Part shown: one piece after another, positions 9,334 through 20,004 of the stretch
Numbering within the stretch: the stretch's first letter is position 1
Layout: every line of letters starts with the position of its first letter
Assembly (NCBI GenBank): GCA_027486555.1
Contig: JAIXOX010000006.1
Span: 1-64,000, forward strand
Origin: Comamonadaceae bacterium
GTDB lineage: Bacteria; Pseudomonadota; Gammaproteobacteria; Burkholderiales; Burkholderiaceae_C
Direction: 5' to 3'
Length of the DNA: 64,000 nt
Notes under the pieces: model-generated
Database searches by the model: none
Told to the model about the DNA's origin: nothing
Seen by the model: only the letters and a program-made list of their open reading frames with translations
Program-made: the position numbers and the translations under genes

Positions 9334-11031
9334 TCACTTGACCATGGGCAGCTTCAACCCCTGCTTTTTGGCCGTGGCCACGGCCAGTTCATACCCGGCA
9401 TCGGCGTGGCGCATCACGCCCGAGCCGCTGTCGTTGACCAGCACACGCGCCAGGCGCTCGGCCGCCGCGTCGGTGCCGTCGGCCACGATGACCATTCCCG
9501 AATGTTGTGAATAACCCATGCCCACGCCACCGCCGTGGTGCAAGCTGACCCAGCTGGCACCGCCTGCGGTGTTGAGCAGGGCGTTCAGCAGCGGCCAGTC
9601 GCTCACGGCGTCGGTGCCGTCTTTCATGGCTTCGGTTTCCCGGTTCGGGCTGGCCACCGAGCCCGTGTCCAGGTGGTCGCGCCCGATCACGATGGGGGCT
9701 TTCAATTCACCGGTGCGCACCATTTCGTTGAAGGCCAAACCGGCCAGGTGCCGCTCGCCCAGGCCCAGCCAGCAAATGCGGGCGGGCAAGCCCTGAAAGC
9801 TGATGCGCTCTCGCGCCATGTCGAGCCAGCGGTGGGTGTGCGTGTTGTTCGGAAACAGCTCCTTGATCTTGGCGTCGGTTTTGTAGATGTCTTCGGGATC
9901 GCCCGACAAGGCCACCCAGCGGAACGGACCCTTGCCTTCGCAGAACATGGGGCGGATGTAGGCGGGCACAAAGCCGGGGAAATCAAAGGCGTTGCTCACG
10001 CCATGGTCAAACGCCACTTGGCGGATGTTGTTGCCGTAGTCCACCGTGGGGATGCCCATGGCCTGGAAGTCCAGCATGGCCTGCACCTGGGTGGCGCAGC
10101 CTTGCGAGGCTTCGGCCTTCAGGCGGACGTGTTGTGCGGGGTCGAGCTGTGCGTCTTTCCACTGCGCCACGGTCCACCCCGGGGGCAGGTAGCCGTTGAT
10201 CAGGTCGTGCGCCGAAGTTTGGTCGGTCACCAGATCGGGGCGCATGCCGCCCGCCTGGGCGCGGCGCACCAGCTCGGGCAAGATCTCTGCCGCGTTGCCC
10301 AGCAGGGCAATCGAAATCGCCTCTTTGGCGGCTGTGTGGTGTGCGATCAAGGCCAGGGCGTCGTCCAGGTCTTTGGCTTGTTTGTCCACATAGCGGGTGC
10401 GCAAACGGAAGTCGATGCTGCTTTGCTGGCATTCGATGTTGAGCGAGCAAGCCCCGGCCAAGGTGGCTGCCAAAGGCTGCGCACCGCCCATGCCGCCCAA
10501 ACCGGCCGTCAGAATCCAACGGCCTGTCCAGTCGTTGTTGTAATGCTGGCGTCCGGCTTCGACAAAGGTCTCGAACGTGCCTTGCACGATGCCTTGGGTG
10601 CCGATGTAAATCCACGAGCCTGCGGTCATCTGCCCGTACATGAACAGGCCTTTGCGGTCGAGTTCATGGAAGTGTTCCCAATTGGCCCACTTGGGCACGA
10701 GGTTGGAGTTGGCGATCAGCACACGCGGGGCGTTGGTGTGCGTCTTGAACACGCCCACTGGCTTGCCCGACTGGATCAGCAAAGACTCGTCTTCGTTCAG
10801 GTCCTTGAGCGAAGCCAAGATCTGGTCAAAGCACGCCCAGTCGCGCGCGGCGCGGCCAATGCCGCCGTACACCACCAGGCTCTGCGGGTTCTCGGCCACT
10901 TCGGGGTCGAGGTTGTTTTGCACCATGCGGTAAGCCGCTTCGGTGACCCAGTTCTTGCAGGTCAGCGTGCTGCCACGCGGGGCACGCACCACACGGGAGG
11001 GGTCCAGGCGGGGGTCGGTGGAGGGGGTCAT
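9334..11031 (-). CDS. hutU: Urocanate hydratase
   Basis: 565 aa; [45 protein letters not shown]. Confidence 0.97.
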   Translation of the reverse strand: MTPSTDPRLDPSRVVRAPRGSTLTCKNWVTEAAYRMVQNNLDPEVAENPQSLVVYGGIGRAARDWACFDQILASLKDLNEDESLLIQSGKPVGVFKTHTNAPRVLIANSNLVPKWANWEHFHELDRKGLFMYGQMTAGSWIYIGTQGIVQGTFETFVEAGRQHYNNDWTGRWILTAGLGGMGGAQPLAATLAGACSLNIECQQSSIDFRLRTRYVDKQAKDLDDALALIAHHTAAKEAISIALLGNAAEILPELVRRAQAGGMRPDLVTDQTSAHDLINGYLPPGWTVAQWKDAQLDPAQHVRLKAEASQGCATQVQAMLDFQAMGIPTVDYGNNIRQVAFDHGVSNAFDFPGFVPAYIRPMFCEGKGPFRWVALSGDPEDIYKTDAKIKELFPNNTHTHRWLDMARERISFQGLPARICWLGLGERHLAGLAFNEMVRTGELKAPIVIGRDHLDTGSVASPNRETEAMKDGTDAVSDWPLLNALLNTAGGASWVSLHHGGGVGMGYSQHSGMVIVADGTDAAAERLARVLVNDSGSGVMRHADAGYELAVATAKKQGLKLPMVK

Positions 11032-11072
11032 GGGGTCTCCTTGAGGGTGAACAGTAAATCGGTCAAAGTCGT

Positions 11073-12611
11073 TCAGCGCACGCCGGGCAAATCAAGGCCC
11101 GAGCCGCTTTGCAGCAAGGCCCCGCTCTTGACCATGTCGATCGCCGCTTGCATGTCGGGCTGGATGTGGCGGTCGTCGTCGAGATGCGCCACGCGTGTGC
11201 GCAGCAAAGCCATGGCAGCAGCCAGGGGCGCACTGGTGTGCAGCGGCGCATGAAAATCGCAGCCTTGGGCGGCGGCCATCCATTCAATGCCGATCACGGC
11301 GATGGCGTTGTCGGCCATGGGCAGCAAGCGGCGTGCACCGTGCGCAGCCATGGACACATGGTCTTCCTGATTGGCCGAGGTGGGGATGGAATCAACACTG
11401 GCCGGGTAGGCGCGTTGCTTGTTTTCGGACACGAGCGCAGCGGCGGTGACTTGCGGGATCATGAAGCCCGAGTTGAGGCCCGGCTTGGGGGTTAAGAAAG
11501 CGGGCAGGCCCGACAGCGCCGGGTCCACCAGCATGGCGATGCGGCGCTCGGCCAAAGAGCCGATTTCGCAAATGGCCATGGCGATCATGTCGGCCGCAAA
11601 GGCCACGGGTTCGGCGTGGAAGTTGCCGCCCGACAAAGACTCGTCGGTGTCGCTGAAGATCAGCGGGTTGTCGGACACGCCATTGGCCTCGGTCTCCAGC
11701 AACTGGGCAGCGTTGTGCAGCACATCCAGGCAAGCGCCCATGACCTGGGGCTGACAGCGCAGGCAATAGGGGTCTTGCACGCGTTCGTCGCCTTGCAGGT
11801 GCGAGGCCCGGATGGCGCTGCCGCTGAGCAACTGGCGCAGGGCCTCGGCGGTGGCGATTTGCCCCCGGTGTTTGCGCAGGCGGTGGATGCGGGCGTCAAA
11901 AGGCGCGTCAGAACCCTTGGCCGCGTCGGTGGCCAAAGCACCCGTGAGCAGGGCCGACTGGAACAGGCGCTCGGCCTCGAACAAACCGGCCAAGGCGTTG
12001 GCGGTGGAAAACTGGGTGCCGTTCAGCAGGGCCAGCCCTTCTTTGGGCCCCAGCGTGACCGGGGCCAGGCCCGCGCTGGCCAGTGCCTGTTCGGCAGGCA
12101 GGCGGCCTTGGGGCGTGTCGGCTTCGCCCACCCCGATCATCACGGCGGTCATGTGCGCCAGCGGCGCCAGATCGCCCGAAGCGCCCACCGAGCCCTGACC
12201 GGGCACCACCGGGATGATGCCTTGGGCCAGCATGGCTTCGAGCAAGGCCAGCGTGGCCGGGCGAATGCCCGAAGCGCCTTGGGCCAAGCTGGCAATTTTG
12301 AGCGCCATCATCAAACGCGTGATGGCCACTGGCGTCGCCTCCCCCACACCTGCGGCGTGGGAGAGCACGATGTTGCGTTGCAAAGTCTCCAGGTCTTCGG
12401 CCGGAATGCGCACGCTGGCCAGCTTGCCAAAGCCGGTGTTGATGCCGTACACCGGCGCGCCCTTGGCCACGATGCGGGCCACGCTGTCGGCACTGGCTTG
12501 TACGGCGGCGCGGCAATCCGCGTCCAGCGTGGGCGTGGCACCTCGGTAGATGGCGCACCAGTCGGCCAAGGGCACTTGGCCGGGAATCAGTTTCAAAAAT
12601 GGGGGTGGCAT
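11073..12611 (-). CDS. hutH: Histidine ammonia-lyase
   Basis: [21 protein letters not shown] (MIO-forming ASG); 512 aa. Confidence 0.97.
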   Translation of the reverse strand: MPPPFLKLIPGQVPLADWCAIYRGATPTLDADCRAAVQASADSVARIVAKGAPVYGINTGFGKLASVRIPAEDLETLQRNIVLSHAAGVGEATPVAITRLMMALKIASLAQGASGIRPATLALLEAMLAQGIIPVVPGQGSVGASGDLAPLAHMTAVMIGVGEADTPQGRLPAEQALASAGLAPVTLGPKEGLALLNGTQFSTANALAGLFEAERLFQSALLTGALATDAAKGSDAPFDARIHRLRKHRGQIATAEALRQLLSGSAIRASHLQGDERVQDPYCLRCQPQVMGACLDVLHNAAQLLETEANGVSDNPLIFSDTDESLSGGNFHAEPVAFAADMIAMAICEIGSLAERRIAMLVDPALSGLPAFLTPKPGLNSGFMIPQVTAAALVSENKQRAYPASVDSIPTSANQEDHVSMAAHGARRLLPMADNAIAVIGIEWMAAAQGCDFHAPLHTSAPLAAAMALLRTRVAHLDDDRHIQPDMQAAIDMVKSGALLQSGSGLDLPGVR

Positions 12612-12659
12612 GTGCTGTGTCCGTTCATGGAAAAGGAGGGGCTACCCATTCGTGGGACA

Positions 12660-13475
12660 TCAGGTCGACATCGGGTTGCCGCTGGCGCTGTAGCGGCTGC
12701 CCAGTCGGTAGCGGCTGGCGGGGTGCAGGCAGCGCACCAGGGTCACCGGCACGCCCTGCGTCCAGGTGCGGCGGGTCAAGAGCAAGCAAGGCTCGGCCGC
12801 GTCCATTTGCAGGCGTTGGGCTTGGTCAGGCGTGGGCAGCACCGCATCGACCACATGCTCGATTTCGTCAAAGGGCACGGTGCGCACCAAAAACTCCGAG
12901 GGTTGTTGTTGCGAGAAATCTTGCTGGGCAAAGTCGGGCACCACTTTCGGGTTGACAAAGCGGTCTTCCAGCTGGATGGGCACACCGTCTTCAAAATGCA
13001 CACACACCGAATGGAACACCGACTCGCCCGTGCGCACGTTCAGCGCTGCCGCCACTTCCAGGGTGGCGGCGACACGCTCGACCACCAGCATCTCGCAGGC
13101 GTAGTCGTGGCCGCGTTGGCGAATCTCGCTGGCCAGGTTGACGATTTGCAGCAAGGTCGATTGCGGCTTTTGCTCGGCCACGAAACTGCCCACACCGGCC
13201 ACACGGACGATGCGCCCTTGGTCCACCAGTTCGCGCAAGGCCCGGTTCACGGTCATTCGAGACATGCCAAACTGCGCGACCAGCTCGTGCTCTGAAGGCA
13301 GGCGGTCACCTGCACGCAAGCTGCCGTCCTGGATTTTGTGGGCGATGTGGTCCTTCACCTGCTGGAACAGGGCCACGGGCTCGCCCGTCAGGGTTTGGGG
13401 CCTGCGGGCGGTGTGGTGTCGCTGATTGACGATGGACGTTGCAGTGCGGGTCATGGGGGGATCTTCAAAGCGCAA
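12660..13475 (-). CDS. hutC: GntR/HutC-family repressor
   Basis: wHTH LPSEHELVAQFGMSRMTVNRALRELVDQGRIVRVAGVGSFV plus UTRA-like C-terminus; adjacent to hutH. Confidence 0.9.
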   Translation of the reverse strand: MRFEDPPMTRTATSIVNQRHHTARRPQTLTGEPVALFQQVKDHIAHKIQDGSLRAGDRLPSEHELVAQFGMSRMTVNRALRELVDQGRIVRVAGVGSFVAEQKPQSTLLQIVNLASEIRQRGHDYACEMLVVERVAATLEVAAALNVRTGESVFHSVCVHFEDGVPIQLEDRFVNPKVVPDFAQQDFSQQQPSEFLVRTVPFDEIEHVVDAVLPTPDQAQRLQMDAAEPCLLLTRRTWTQGVPVTLVRCLHPASRYRLGSRYSASGNPMST

Positions 13476-13502
13476 GAACCGGGGTGTCGACGTGGCATGC
13501 GC

Positions 13503-14285
13503 TCAATGCGTGTCCGTGGCCATGGCTTCGGCCCGGATTTCTTCGGTCAGTTGCGCCTTCAAGGCCATGAACTCGGGCGAGGTCTTGATCGTGTAATGGC
13601 GGGGGTGTGGAAAATCCACCGCCAACTCGGTCTTGATGCGACCAGGGCGGGCGCTGAACACCGCCACGCGGTTGGCCATGAAAATCGCCTCGTCGATGTC
13701 GTGCGTGACAAAGAGCACGGTTTTTTGGGCGGATTCCCAGATGCCCAAGAGCAGCTCTTGCATCAGCACGCGGGTTTGGTTGTCCAAAGCGCCAAAGGGC
13801 TCGTCCATCAACAAGATTTTGGGGTCGTTGGCCAGTGCCCGCGCAATCGCGGTGCGCTGCTGCATACCGCCTGACAATTGTTTGGGAAAGTGCTGCTCAA
13901 ACCCGCGCAGGCCCACTTTGGCGATGAAGTCATCGGAGCGTTCTTTTTGTTCGCGCTCGGGCATGCCACGCTCGCGCAGGCCAAAGCGGATGTTTTGCTC
14001 AACGTTCAGCCAGGGGAACAGCGTATAACTCTGAAACACCATGCCCCGGTCGGCACCTGGGCCTTGCACCGGCACGCCGTCCAGCAGCACCTGGCCGGTG
14101 GAGGGCTGGTCCAACCCGGCCACGATGCGCAGCAAGGTGGATTTGCCACAACCCGAGGGGCCGAGGATGGTGACGAAATCGTTTTCGCGCACCTCAAAAT
14201 CCACCGGCGTGAGCGCCTGGGTTTTTTGACCTTTGGGCGAGGTGAAGACGCGCGAGACGCCTTGGATCGACAGTTGGCTGCTCAC
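13503..14285 (-). CDS. NitT/TauT-type ABC transporter ATP-binding protein
   Basis: GPSGCGKSTLLRIVAGL Walker A; LSGGMQQRTAIARAL; LLMDEPFGALDNQTR. Confidence 0.93.
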   Translation of the reverse strand: MSSQLSIQGVSRVFTSPKGQKTQALTPVDFEVRENDFVTILGPSGCGKSTLLRIVAGLDQPSTGQVLLDGVPVQGPGADRGMVFQSYTLFPWLNVEQNIRFGLRERGMPEREQKERSDDFIAKVGLRGFEQHFPKQLSGGMQQRTAIARALANDPKILLMDEPFGALDNQTRVLMQELLLGIWESAQKTVLFVTHDIDEAIFMANRVAVFSARPGRIKTELAVDFPHPRHYTIKTSPEFMALKAQLTEEIRAEAMATDTH

Positions 14286-15142
14286 AGTGAACTCCAGGCA
14301 AACAGGCGGCGGTTGAGCGCCTTGAAGGCAAAGTCAGACACCAAGCCAATCAGGCCGATGACGATGATGCCGAAGATGATCTGGCCGGTGTTGAGCAGCG
14401 CTTGGCTGTCGGTGATCATGTGGCCAATGCCCGAGGACGAGCCGATCAATTCGGCCACGATCACGTAGGTCCAGGCCCAGCCCAGCACCAATCGCAAAAT
14501 CTCGGCGATCTCGGGCGCGGCTCCGGGAATCAGTACACGTTTGACGATGCCCGACGGCGTGGCGCCGAGGGTGTAAGCGGCTTCGACCAGGTCACGCCGG
14601 GCCGCGCCCACACACACCGCCACCATCAGCACAATCTGGAACACCGAGCCGATGAATATCACCAGCACTTTTTGCAGCTCGCCAATACCGGCCCACAAAA
14701 TCAGCAGAGGAATGAAAGCCGAGGCAGGCAAATAGCGGCAAAAAGACACAAAGGGTTCCAGAAAAGCCTCGACCCCTTTGTGCGCGCCCATGGCAATGCC
14801 CAGCGGCACGGCGATCAGGGTGGCCAAAATGAACCCGGCCAGCACGCGCCAGATGGTCATGCCGATGTCGAAGTGAAAATTGAATTCGGTGAACAAGAGG
14901 ATCGCCTCTTGCACCATGGTCACCGGGCTGGCCAAAAAGGTGGGCGACACATAACCGCCCAGCGTGAAGAACGCCCAGACGGCAAAAAACAAAATGAAAA
15001 ATCCAATGCCCAACAGCCAGCGGGCTTGGCCGCTCACTGGCTCCAAAGGAGCCAGTGCGCGCCGAGCGCGGCGCACAGCGTTCGCAGGGGCCGAAGCCGT
15101 GTGTGCGTTTGTCATCGTTTTACTTGATGAAGCTGGTGTCAA
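14282..15142 (-). CDS. NitT/TauT-type ABC transporter permease
   Basis: 286 aa with several TM segments; EAAYTLGATPSGIVKRVLIPGAAPEI EAA loop. Confidence 0.9.
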   Translation of the reverse strand: MTPASSSKTMTNAHTASAPANAVRRARRALAPLEPVSGQARWLLGIGFFILFFAVWAFFTLGGYVSPTFLASPVTMVQEAILLFTEFNFHFDIGMTIWRVLAGFILATLIAVPLGIAMGAHKGVEAFLEPFVSFCRYLPASAFIPLLILWAGIGELQKVLVIFIGSVFQIVLMVAVCVGAARRDLVEAAYTLGATPSGIVKRVLIPGAAPEIAEILRLVLGWAWTYVIVAELIGSSSGIGHMITDSQALLNTGQIIFGIIVIGLIGLVSDFAFKALNRRLFAWSSL

Positions 15143-16085
15143 ACATCACCGAAAAGTCGGTCGGTGCTCTGCGGATCACGCCCGCTTCGAGCAAGATGGC
15201 CGATGCGTCTTTCATGAAGCTTTGCAGTTCGCCGGCAAAGAACTTCTGGTTGGCCGCTTTGTCTTGCCAGCGCAGGAAGGCCGATGACTTGGCAAAGGCC
15301 TCGCCGGTTTGCTTGACGGCCGCGCCCATGATCTCGTTGGATTTGGCCGGTTCGGCCTTGATCATCTCCAGCGCGTCAAAGTAGGCATTGGCCAGGGACT
15401 GCGCGGCCTTGGGGTTGGCCTTGAGCCAGTCCGGCGCGCAACCCACGGTGTCCATCACCATCGGGTAGTCGAGCGTGGTGGCCAAAATCTTGCCGGCCTG
15501 CGGGTTGCTGCGCACGGTGGACAAATAGGGCTCGTAGGTCATGGCCGCGTCGTTTTGACCCACCACAAAAGCTTGGGCCGCCGCTTGGGGCGACATGGTG
15601 GTGATCTTGACGTCTTTCAGGCTCATGCCGTTTTTGCTCAGCATCCAGGCCAGGCCAAAGAAAGGCGCAGTACCGGGGGCATCCACGCCAATGGTCTTGC
15701 CCTTGAGGTCGGCAAAGTTGTTGATGTTGCCGCGCACCGCGATGCCGTCTGCGCCAAAGGACTTGTCCATCTGGAAAATCTGCACGATGGGCACGCCGTT
15801 GGTGTTCCAGGCCACATGCGTTTCCACCGTGGTGGCAGCGCACTGAATGGCCTTGGAGGCCAGGGCCAGGTGGCGGTCTTTCTGGGGAATCATTTTCAGG
15901 TCCACATCCAGCCCGTGCTTTTTGAACAAACCGGCCTTGTCGGCCAGGGTCAGCGGGGCAAAGCCGGTCCAGCCGGACATGCCCAAAGCGAGCTTGACCT
16001 CTTGGGCTTGCGTTGAAAAGGCCAGGGTGGCCGCGGTCGCACCGGCCAAGAGCAGCGAGGCGAATTTGACGTTTGACTTGCGCAT
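15120..16085 (-). CDS. NitT/TauT-type ABC transporter substrate-binding protein
   Basis: MRKSNVKFASLLLAGATAATLAFSTQAQEVKLALGMSGWTGFAPLTLADKAGLFKKHGLDVDLKMI; signal peptide start at 16085. Confidence 0.9.
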   Translation of the reverse strand: MRKSNVKFASLLLAGATAATLAFSTQAQEVKLALGMSGWTGFAPLTLADKAGLFKKHGLDVDLKMIPQKDRHLALASKAIQCAATTVETHVAWNTNGVPIVQIFQMDKSFGADGIAVRGNINNFADLKGKTIGVDAPGTAPFFGLAWMLSKNGMSLKDVKITTMSPQAAAQAFVVGQNDAAMTYEPYLSTVRSNPQAGKILATTLDYPMVMDTVGCAPDWLKANPKAAQSLANAYFDALEMIKAEPAKSNEIMGAAVKQTGEAFAKSSAFLRWQDKAANQKFFAGELQSFMKDASAILLEAGVIRRAPTDFSVMFDTSFIK

Positions 16086-16414
16086 GAAGGAACTCCTAGT
16101 TGTTGATCCAGCCCGCTTTGCATGGCCGTCAACGGCACCGCCAAGCAGGCACAAAGCCACCACCAACACCCTGTGCAACTTGTATAGACAGGATGGGGCC
16201 AAAAGAAAAAGCTGCCCGCGTGCAGGAAACAACATCTTCCCCAACATCCGCACCAGCTGGGTGCATGATCAGGCCCTTGGCCCCAAAAGACATCGGGAAT
16301 TGCACCATCTTGCTGTCTATACAAATAGGTGTTAAAGGCGGCCATGACACCCAGCAAGGCCTGTGCCAGCTCAGGTCGTCAAGCGGGTGGGCTCTCACAA
16401 AAACCCGCCATGGG

Positions 16415-17266
16415 TCACACGGCATACCCGGGCGACACCTTGTCGGCCAAACGCAGCATGGCCGGCCATTCTTTCCAACCCAGCGGGCTGCGCCCCTCGG
16501 GGTATTCGCGCAACGCGGCCTTGTTGAAGCCCAAACGGCTGATTTGTTCGGCCACGCCATCTGGCGGAAAGTTCAACTCTTGCCCACAGGCCATGGCGTC
16601 CAGCTGGGCCTGGCAGGCTTTTTCCAAGTGCCACATGCTGCTGAAGGCTTCGGCCACGGTGTAGCCCACCACCAAGGTGCCGTGGTTGCGCAAGACCATG
16701 ACCATGTGGTTGCCCAAGTCCTGGGCCAGGCGCTCGCGCTCTTGCAGGTTCACAGCCAGGCCTTCGGACTCGTGGTAGGCCACCTTGCCGTGGAACATCA
16801 TGGCGTGCTGGCTCAGCGGCAGCAGGCCGCACTTGAGCATGGAGATCGCCATGCCCGCCCGGGTGTGCAAATGCAGCACGCAGTGGGCATCTTCGCGTGC
16901 GGTGTGGATGGCGCTGTGGATCACAAAGCCGGCGCGGTGCACGTCGTGTGGGCTGTCGTCCACCTTGTTGCCATCGCTGTCGATTTTGACCAAGCTCGAC
17001 GCCGTGATTTCGTCAAAAGACCAGCCAAAGGGGTTGATCAAAAAATGCTCGGTGCCTGGCACGCGCAAGGAAATGTGGGTGTAAATCAGGTCGGTCCAGC
17101 CGTGGTGCGCCACCAGTCGGTAGCAAGCGGCCAAGTCGATGCGGGCCTGCCACTCTTGTTCAGACATGTGGGTCGGCGCAGGGCTGCGGGTGGCTTGCAG
17201 ATCGGTCTGTGGGGTCACGTTGGGGCTCCGGAAAAAACGCGGGCTGCGCTGTGGCAAAAAAGACAT
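16415..17266 (-). CDS. Class II aldolase/adducin family protein
   Basis: ACYRLVAHHGWTDLIYTHISLRVPGTEHFLINPFGW...LHLHTRAGMAIS...VLRNHGTLVVG. Confidence 0.88.
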   Translation of the reverse strand: MSFLPQRSPRFFRSPNVTPQTDLQATRSPAPTHMSEQEWQARIDLAACYRLVAHHGWTDLIYTHISLRVPGTEHFLINPFGWSFDEITASSLVKIDSDGNKVDDSPHDVHRAGFVIHSAIHTAREDAHCVLHLHTRAGMAISMLKCGLLPLSQHAMMFHGKVAYHESEGLAVNLQERERLAQDLGNHMVMVLRNHGTLVVGYTVAEAFSSMWHLEKACQAQLDAMACGQELNFPPDGVAEQISRLGFNKAALREYPEGRSPLGWKEWPAMLRLADKVSPGYAV

Positions 17267-17328
17267 TTCACTGTATCAGGCAAGGCAGTGAAAGTGCAGT
17301 CGCAGGTGACCCCTGCGGCAAAGGGCAT

Positions 17329-18072
17329 TCAGCGCAGTGGGGCCTTGCGCAGCAAAACGATGTTGCGGTAGCCCAACCGTATCAAGCCTTGCTCTTGGAA
17401 GTGACGCAGCTGCTGATTGACGCGCTGGCGTGATGCGGAGGCCGCTTGGGCCAGGTCGGACTGGCTCACGCGCAGCATCACGCCGTCGGGCACGGCCACG
17501 CTGTTGAATTTGGCAATGCGCTCGAGCGCGGCCCACACCCGCTGCTCCAGGCTGTGCATGCCTCGGTCGGCCAGGGTGTCAAACAGTTGGTTGATGCGCA
17601 GGCCCAGGATGCGCAGCAGGTCCACGGAGACGGCGGGATCATGGCTGATCAGATCAACCAAGCGGGCTCGCTCAATGTGCAGCACCTGGGTGGCGCCCAC
17701 AGCCACCAAATCAGCGGGGTAGGTGGACTCGGCAAACACCGAACTCAGGCCCGAGATTTCGCCAGGCAGCATCCAGCGCAGCAATTGCTCTTCCCCTTCG
17801 GGGGTGGTCACGCTCACCCGCAAGCGCCCCTTGACCAGCAGCAAGGCCGTCGAGGTGGATTGCCCCCGGCTGAGCACCACTTGCCCTTCTGTCCAGTGGC
17901 GCAATACGCCCACGCTGTGCAAGGCTTTGGCTGAACGCTCTGTCAGGGCCGAGTTTTTAGCCCACACCTTGGTGAACACGTCGGCATCGAGCGCTTTGTG
18001 GGCAAGCTGGAGCGCTGTGCTTTGCTTGGATTTGACAGAACGGGTGGGCGGCAAAGGCATGGTGTCTTCCAT
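17329..18072 (-). CDS. Crp/Fnr-family transcriptional regulator
   Basis: cNMP-binding-like N-terminus (FTKVWAKN...LLLVKGRLRVSVTTPEGEEQLLRWMLPGEISGLSSVF) and C-terminal HTH (VSQSDLAQAASASRQRVNQQLRHFQEQGLI); divergent from the BMC operon. Confidence 0.88.
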   Translation of the reverse strand: MEDTMPLPPTRSVKSKQSTALQLAHKALDADVFTKVWAKNSALTERSAKALHSVGVLRHWTEGQVVLSRGQSTSTALLLVKGRLRVSVTTPEGEEQLLRWMLPGEISGLSSVFAESTYPADLVAVGATQVLHIERARLVDLISHDPAVSVDLLRILGLRINQLFDTLADRGMHSLEQRVWAALERIAKFNSVAVPDGVMLRVSQSDLAQAASASRQRVNQQLRHFQEQGLIRLGYRNIVLLRKAPLR

Positions 18073-18121
18073 GTTGATGAGAAATGTTTTTTGAGTGCTT
18101 TCCCCTAAATTGTCACATCAG

Positions 18122-18141
18122 AAACAATTCGCCGATTGTTT
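18122..18141. promoter_or_regulatory. Inverted repeat AAACAAT-N6-ATTGTTT, candidate operator
   Basis: Perfect 7-6-7 dyad in the divergent Crp/Fnr - ABC/BMC intergenic region. Confidence 0.5.
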
Positions 18142-18206
18142 GCGGATTCAAATTCACATCGCCGAGCTTGACGGTGATCAAGTCAAAGAACCACATTGGA
18201 GACGAC

Positions 18207-19205
18207 ATGAAAATTTCTGCCCCTGCATTTGTACGCACCGCCCTCGGTGCCATCGCTCTGACTTTAGGCGCCAGCGCCATGGCGCAGTCCGTGGTGCGCT
18301 TCCAGGACTATCCTGGCACCGGCAATCTGTTGGTGCGTGTGGCCCAAGAACAAGGCTTCTGCCAGCAAGCGGGCATTCGCTGCGAACTGCGCACCATCCC
18401 GGCAGCGCCATTGGGCATGCAGACCATGCTCTCCGGTGACATCGAAGTGTTTTTTGGCCCGACCGAAGTGGCGGCTGCAGCCGTGGCCCGCAAGGCCCCC
18501 ATTTCCATCATTGCCGCAGGCTTCGTTGACCCGGTGTTTTTCATGGCCGCAGGTGCCAAAACCGAATTGGCGACCGAAAAAGAAGGCTACCCCGGTGTGG
18601 TCAAGTCCTTCAAGGGCAAGAAAATCGGCGTGACCCAACGTGGCTCAGGCGCTGAATTCCAGGTCATCGACATGCTGGCAGATGTGGGCCTGACCGCGAA
18701 CGATGTGACCTTTGTGGCCGTGGGTGCGCCCGACACCGCTTTCCCTGCCCTCACACGCGGCCAAGTTGATCTGATCATGACCTTCCCGCCCACCGATGGC
18801 ATGTGCGAGGTGCTGAAAGCCTGCCGCCTGGTGGTCGATCCCCGCAAAGGCCAAGGCCCCAAGAGCATGCTGGCCACCCGTGGCGGCGCTGGCACCATGG
18901 CGGTGAAGTCCGACTGGGCAGCCGCCAATCCGCAAACGGTGGCCGGTATCCGCAAGATGCTGGACATGTCGGATGCTTTCATCGCCAACCCGGCCAACTT
19001 CGGCAAGACACTGGAGATCCTGCGCAAGACCTTTGCCCTGCAATTGCCTAACGCAGACCAGATCGCTGAGGTCAGCCTGCGCAACTCCATCGGCAACTTC
19101 AAGGCCCGTGGCACCGTGCCCGCCATGCAGGCGGTGGCCGATTCCATGACCGAAAACAAGTTGCTGCCCGGCAGAGTGGACATGGCCCCAGCAGTCTTGC
19201 CTTGA
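18207..19205 (+). CDS. NitT/TauT-type ABC transporter substrate-binding protein
   Basis: MKISAPAFVRTALGAIALTLGASAMAQ signal peptide; VRFQDYPGTGNLLVRVAQEQGFCQQAGI...VKSFKGKKIGVTQRGSGAEFQ. Confidence 0.88.
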   Translation: MKISAPAFVRTALGAIALTLGASAMAQSVVRFQDYPGTGNLLVRVAQEQGFCQQAGIRCELRTIPAAPLGMQTMLSGDIEVFFGPTEVAAAAVARKAPISIIAAGFVDPVFFMAAGAKTELATEKEGYPGVVKSFKGKKIGVTQRGSGAEFQVIDMLADVGLTANDVTFVAVGAPDTAFPALTRGQVDLIMTFPPTDGMCEVLKACRLVVDPRKGQGPKSMLATRGGAGTMAVKSDWAAANPQTVAGIRKMLDMSDAFIANPANFGKTLEILRKTFALQLPNADQIAEVSLRNSIGNFKARGTVPAMQAVADSMTENKLLPGRVDMAPAVLP

Positions 19206-19239
19206 ACCTCGGCCATCGCGATATTTCCAGGGAGTGTTC

Positions 19240-20004
19240 ATGATCGACGCACAGCGCATCGACCTCAGTTTTGACGGCACCAATCTGGTGTTGCAGGGTG
19301 TAGACCTGCACGTCAAGGCGGGGGAGTTTGTCGCGCTCGCAGGCCCGAGTGGCTGCGGCAAAACCACCTTGCTCAACCTCTGCGCGGGGCTGGTGGATTT
19401 GCCTGCAGGGCAGCATCTGCGGGTGGCGGGCGAAAAGCCGGCGCTGGGCGGTCACAACGTGGCTTACATGTTGGCGCGCGACAGCCTGTTTCCCTGGCTC
19501 AACGCGCTGGACAATGCCGCATTCGGTCTGAAAGTGCGTGGTGTGCCCATCGCAGAGGCCCGTGAACGGGCCGCTGCGATGCTCAAGCAAGTCGGGCTCG
19601 GTGGTTCTGAGTACCGACTGCCCAAGGCCTTGTCGCACGGCATGCGCCAACGCGTGGCACTGGCCCGCACCTTTGCCATGCCCTCGCCCCTGTTGTTGAT
19701 GGACGAGCCCTTCGGGGCGCTGGATGCGCAAACCAAGCTGCAGTTGCAAGATCTGCTGCTGCAGCTGTGCCAAGACGGCAACCGTACGGTGCTGTTCGTG
19801 ACCCACGATTTGTCTGAAGCGGTGGCCCTGGCCGACCGGGTGATGGTGATGTCCTCCAGGCCCGGCCGCATCGTGGCCGATGTGCAAGTGCCGCTGGCGC
19901 GTCCGCGCTCCATCCGTGAGCTGCAAACCAGCGATGACTTCCACCACACCTATACCCAGGTGTGGAAACATCTCGAAGCAGGATGGGTGCACCATGAAGG
20001 CTGA
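19240..20004 (+). CDS. ABC transporter ATP-binding protein (NitT/TauT type)
   Basis: GPSGCGKTTLLNLCAGL; LSHGMRQRVALART; LLMDEPFGALDAQTK. Confidence 0.93.
   Translation: MIDAQRIDLSFDGTNLVLQGVDLHVKAGEFVALAGPSGCGKTTLLNLCAGLVDLPAGQHLRVAGEKPALGGHNVAYMLARDSLFPWLNALDNAAFGLKVRGVPIAEARERAAAMLKQVGLGGSEYRLPKALSHGMRQRVALARTFAMPSPLLLMDEPFGALDAQTKLQLQDLLLQLCQDGNRTVLFVTHDLSEAVALADRVMVMSSRPGRIVADVQVPLARPRSIRELQTSDDFHHTYTQVWKHLEAGWVHHEG

Noticed and set aside
9535-13295. Very long plus-strand ORFs (572 aa at 9535, 559 aa at 11616) opposite hutU/hutH/hutC
   Set aside because: Antisense ORFs created by GC-rich codon bias; His/Gly/Val/Gln-rich, no recognisable domain, and strong Hut homology on the other strand.
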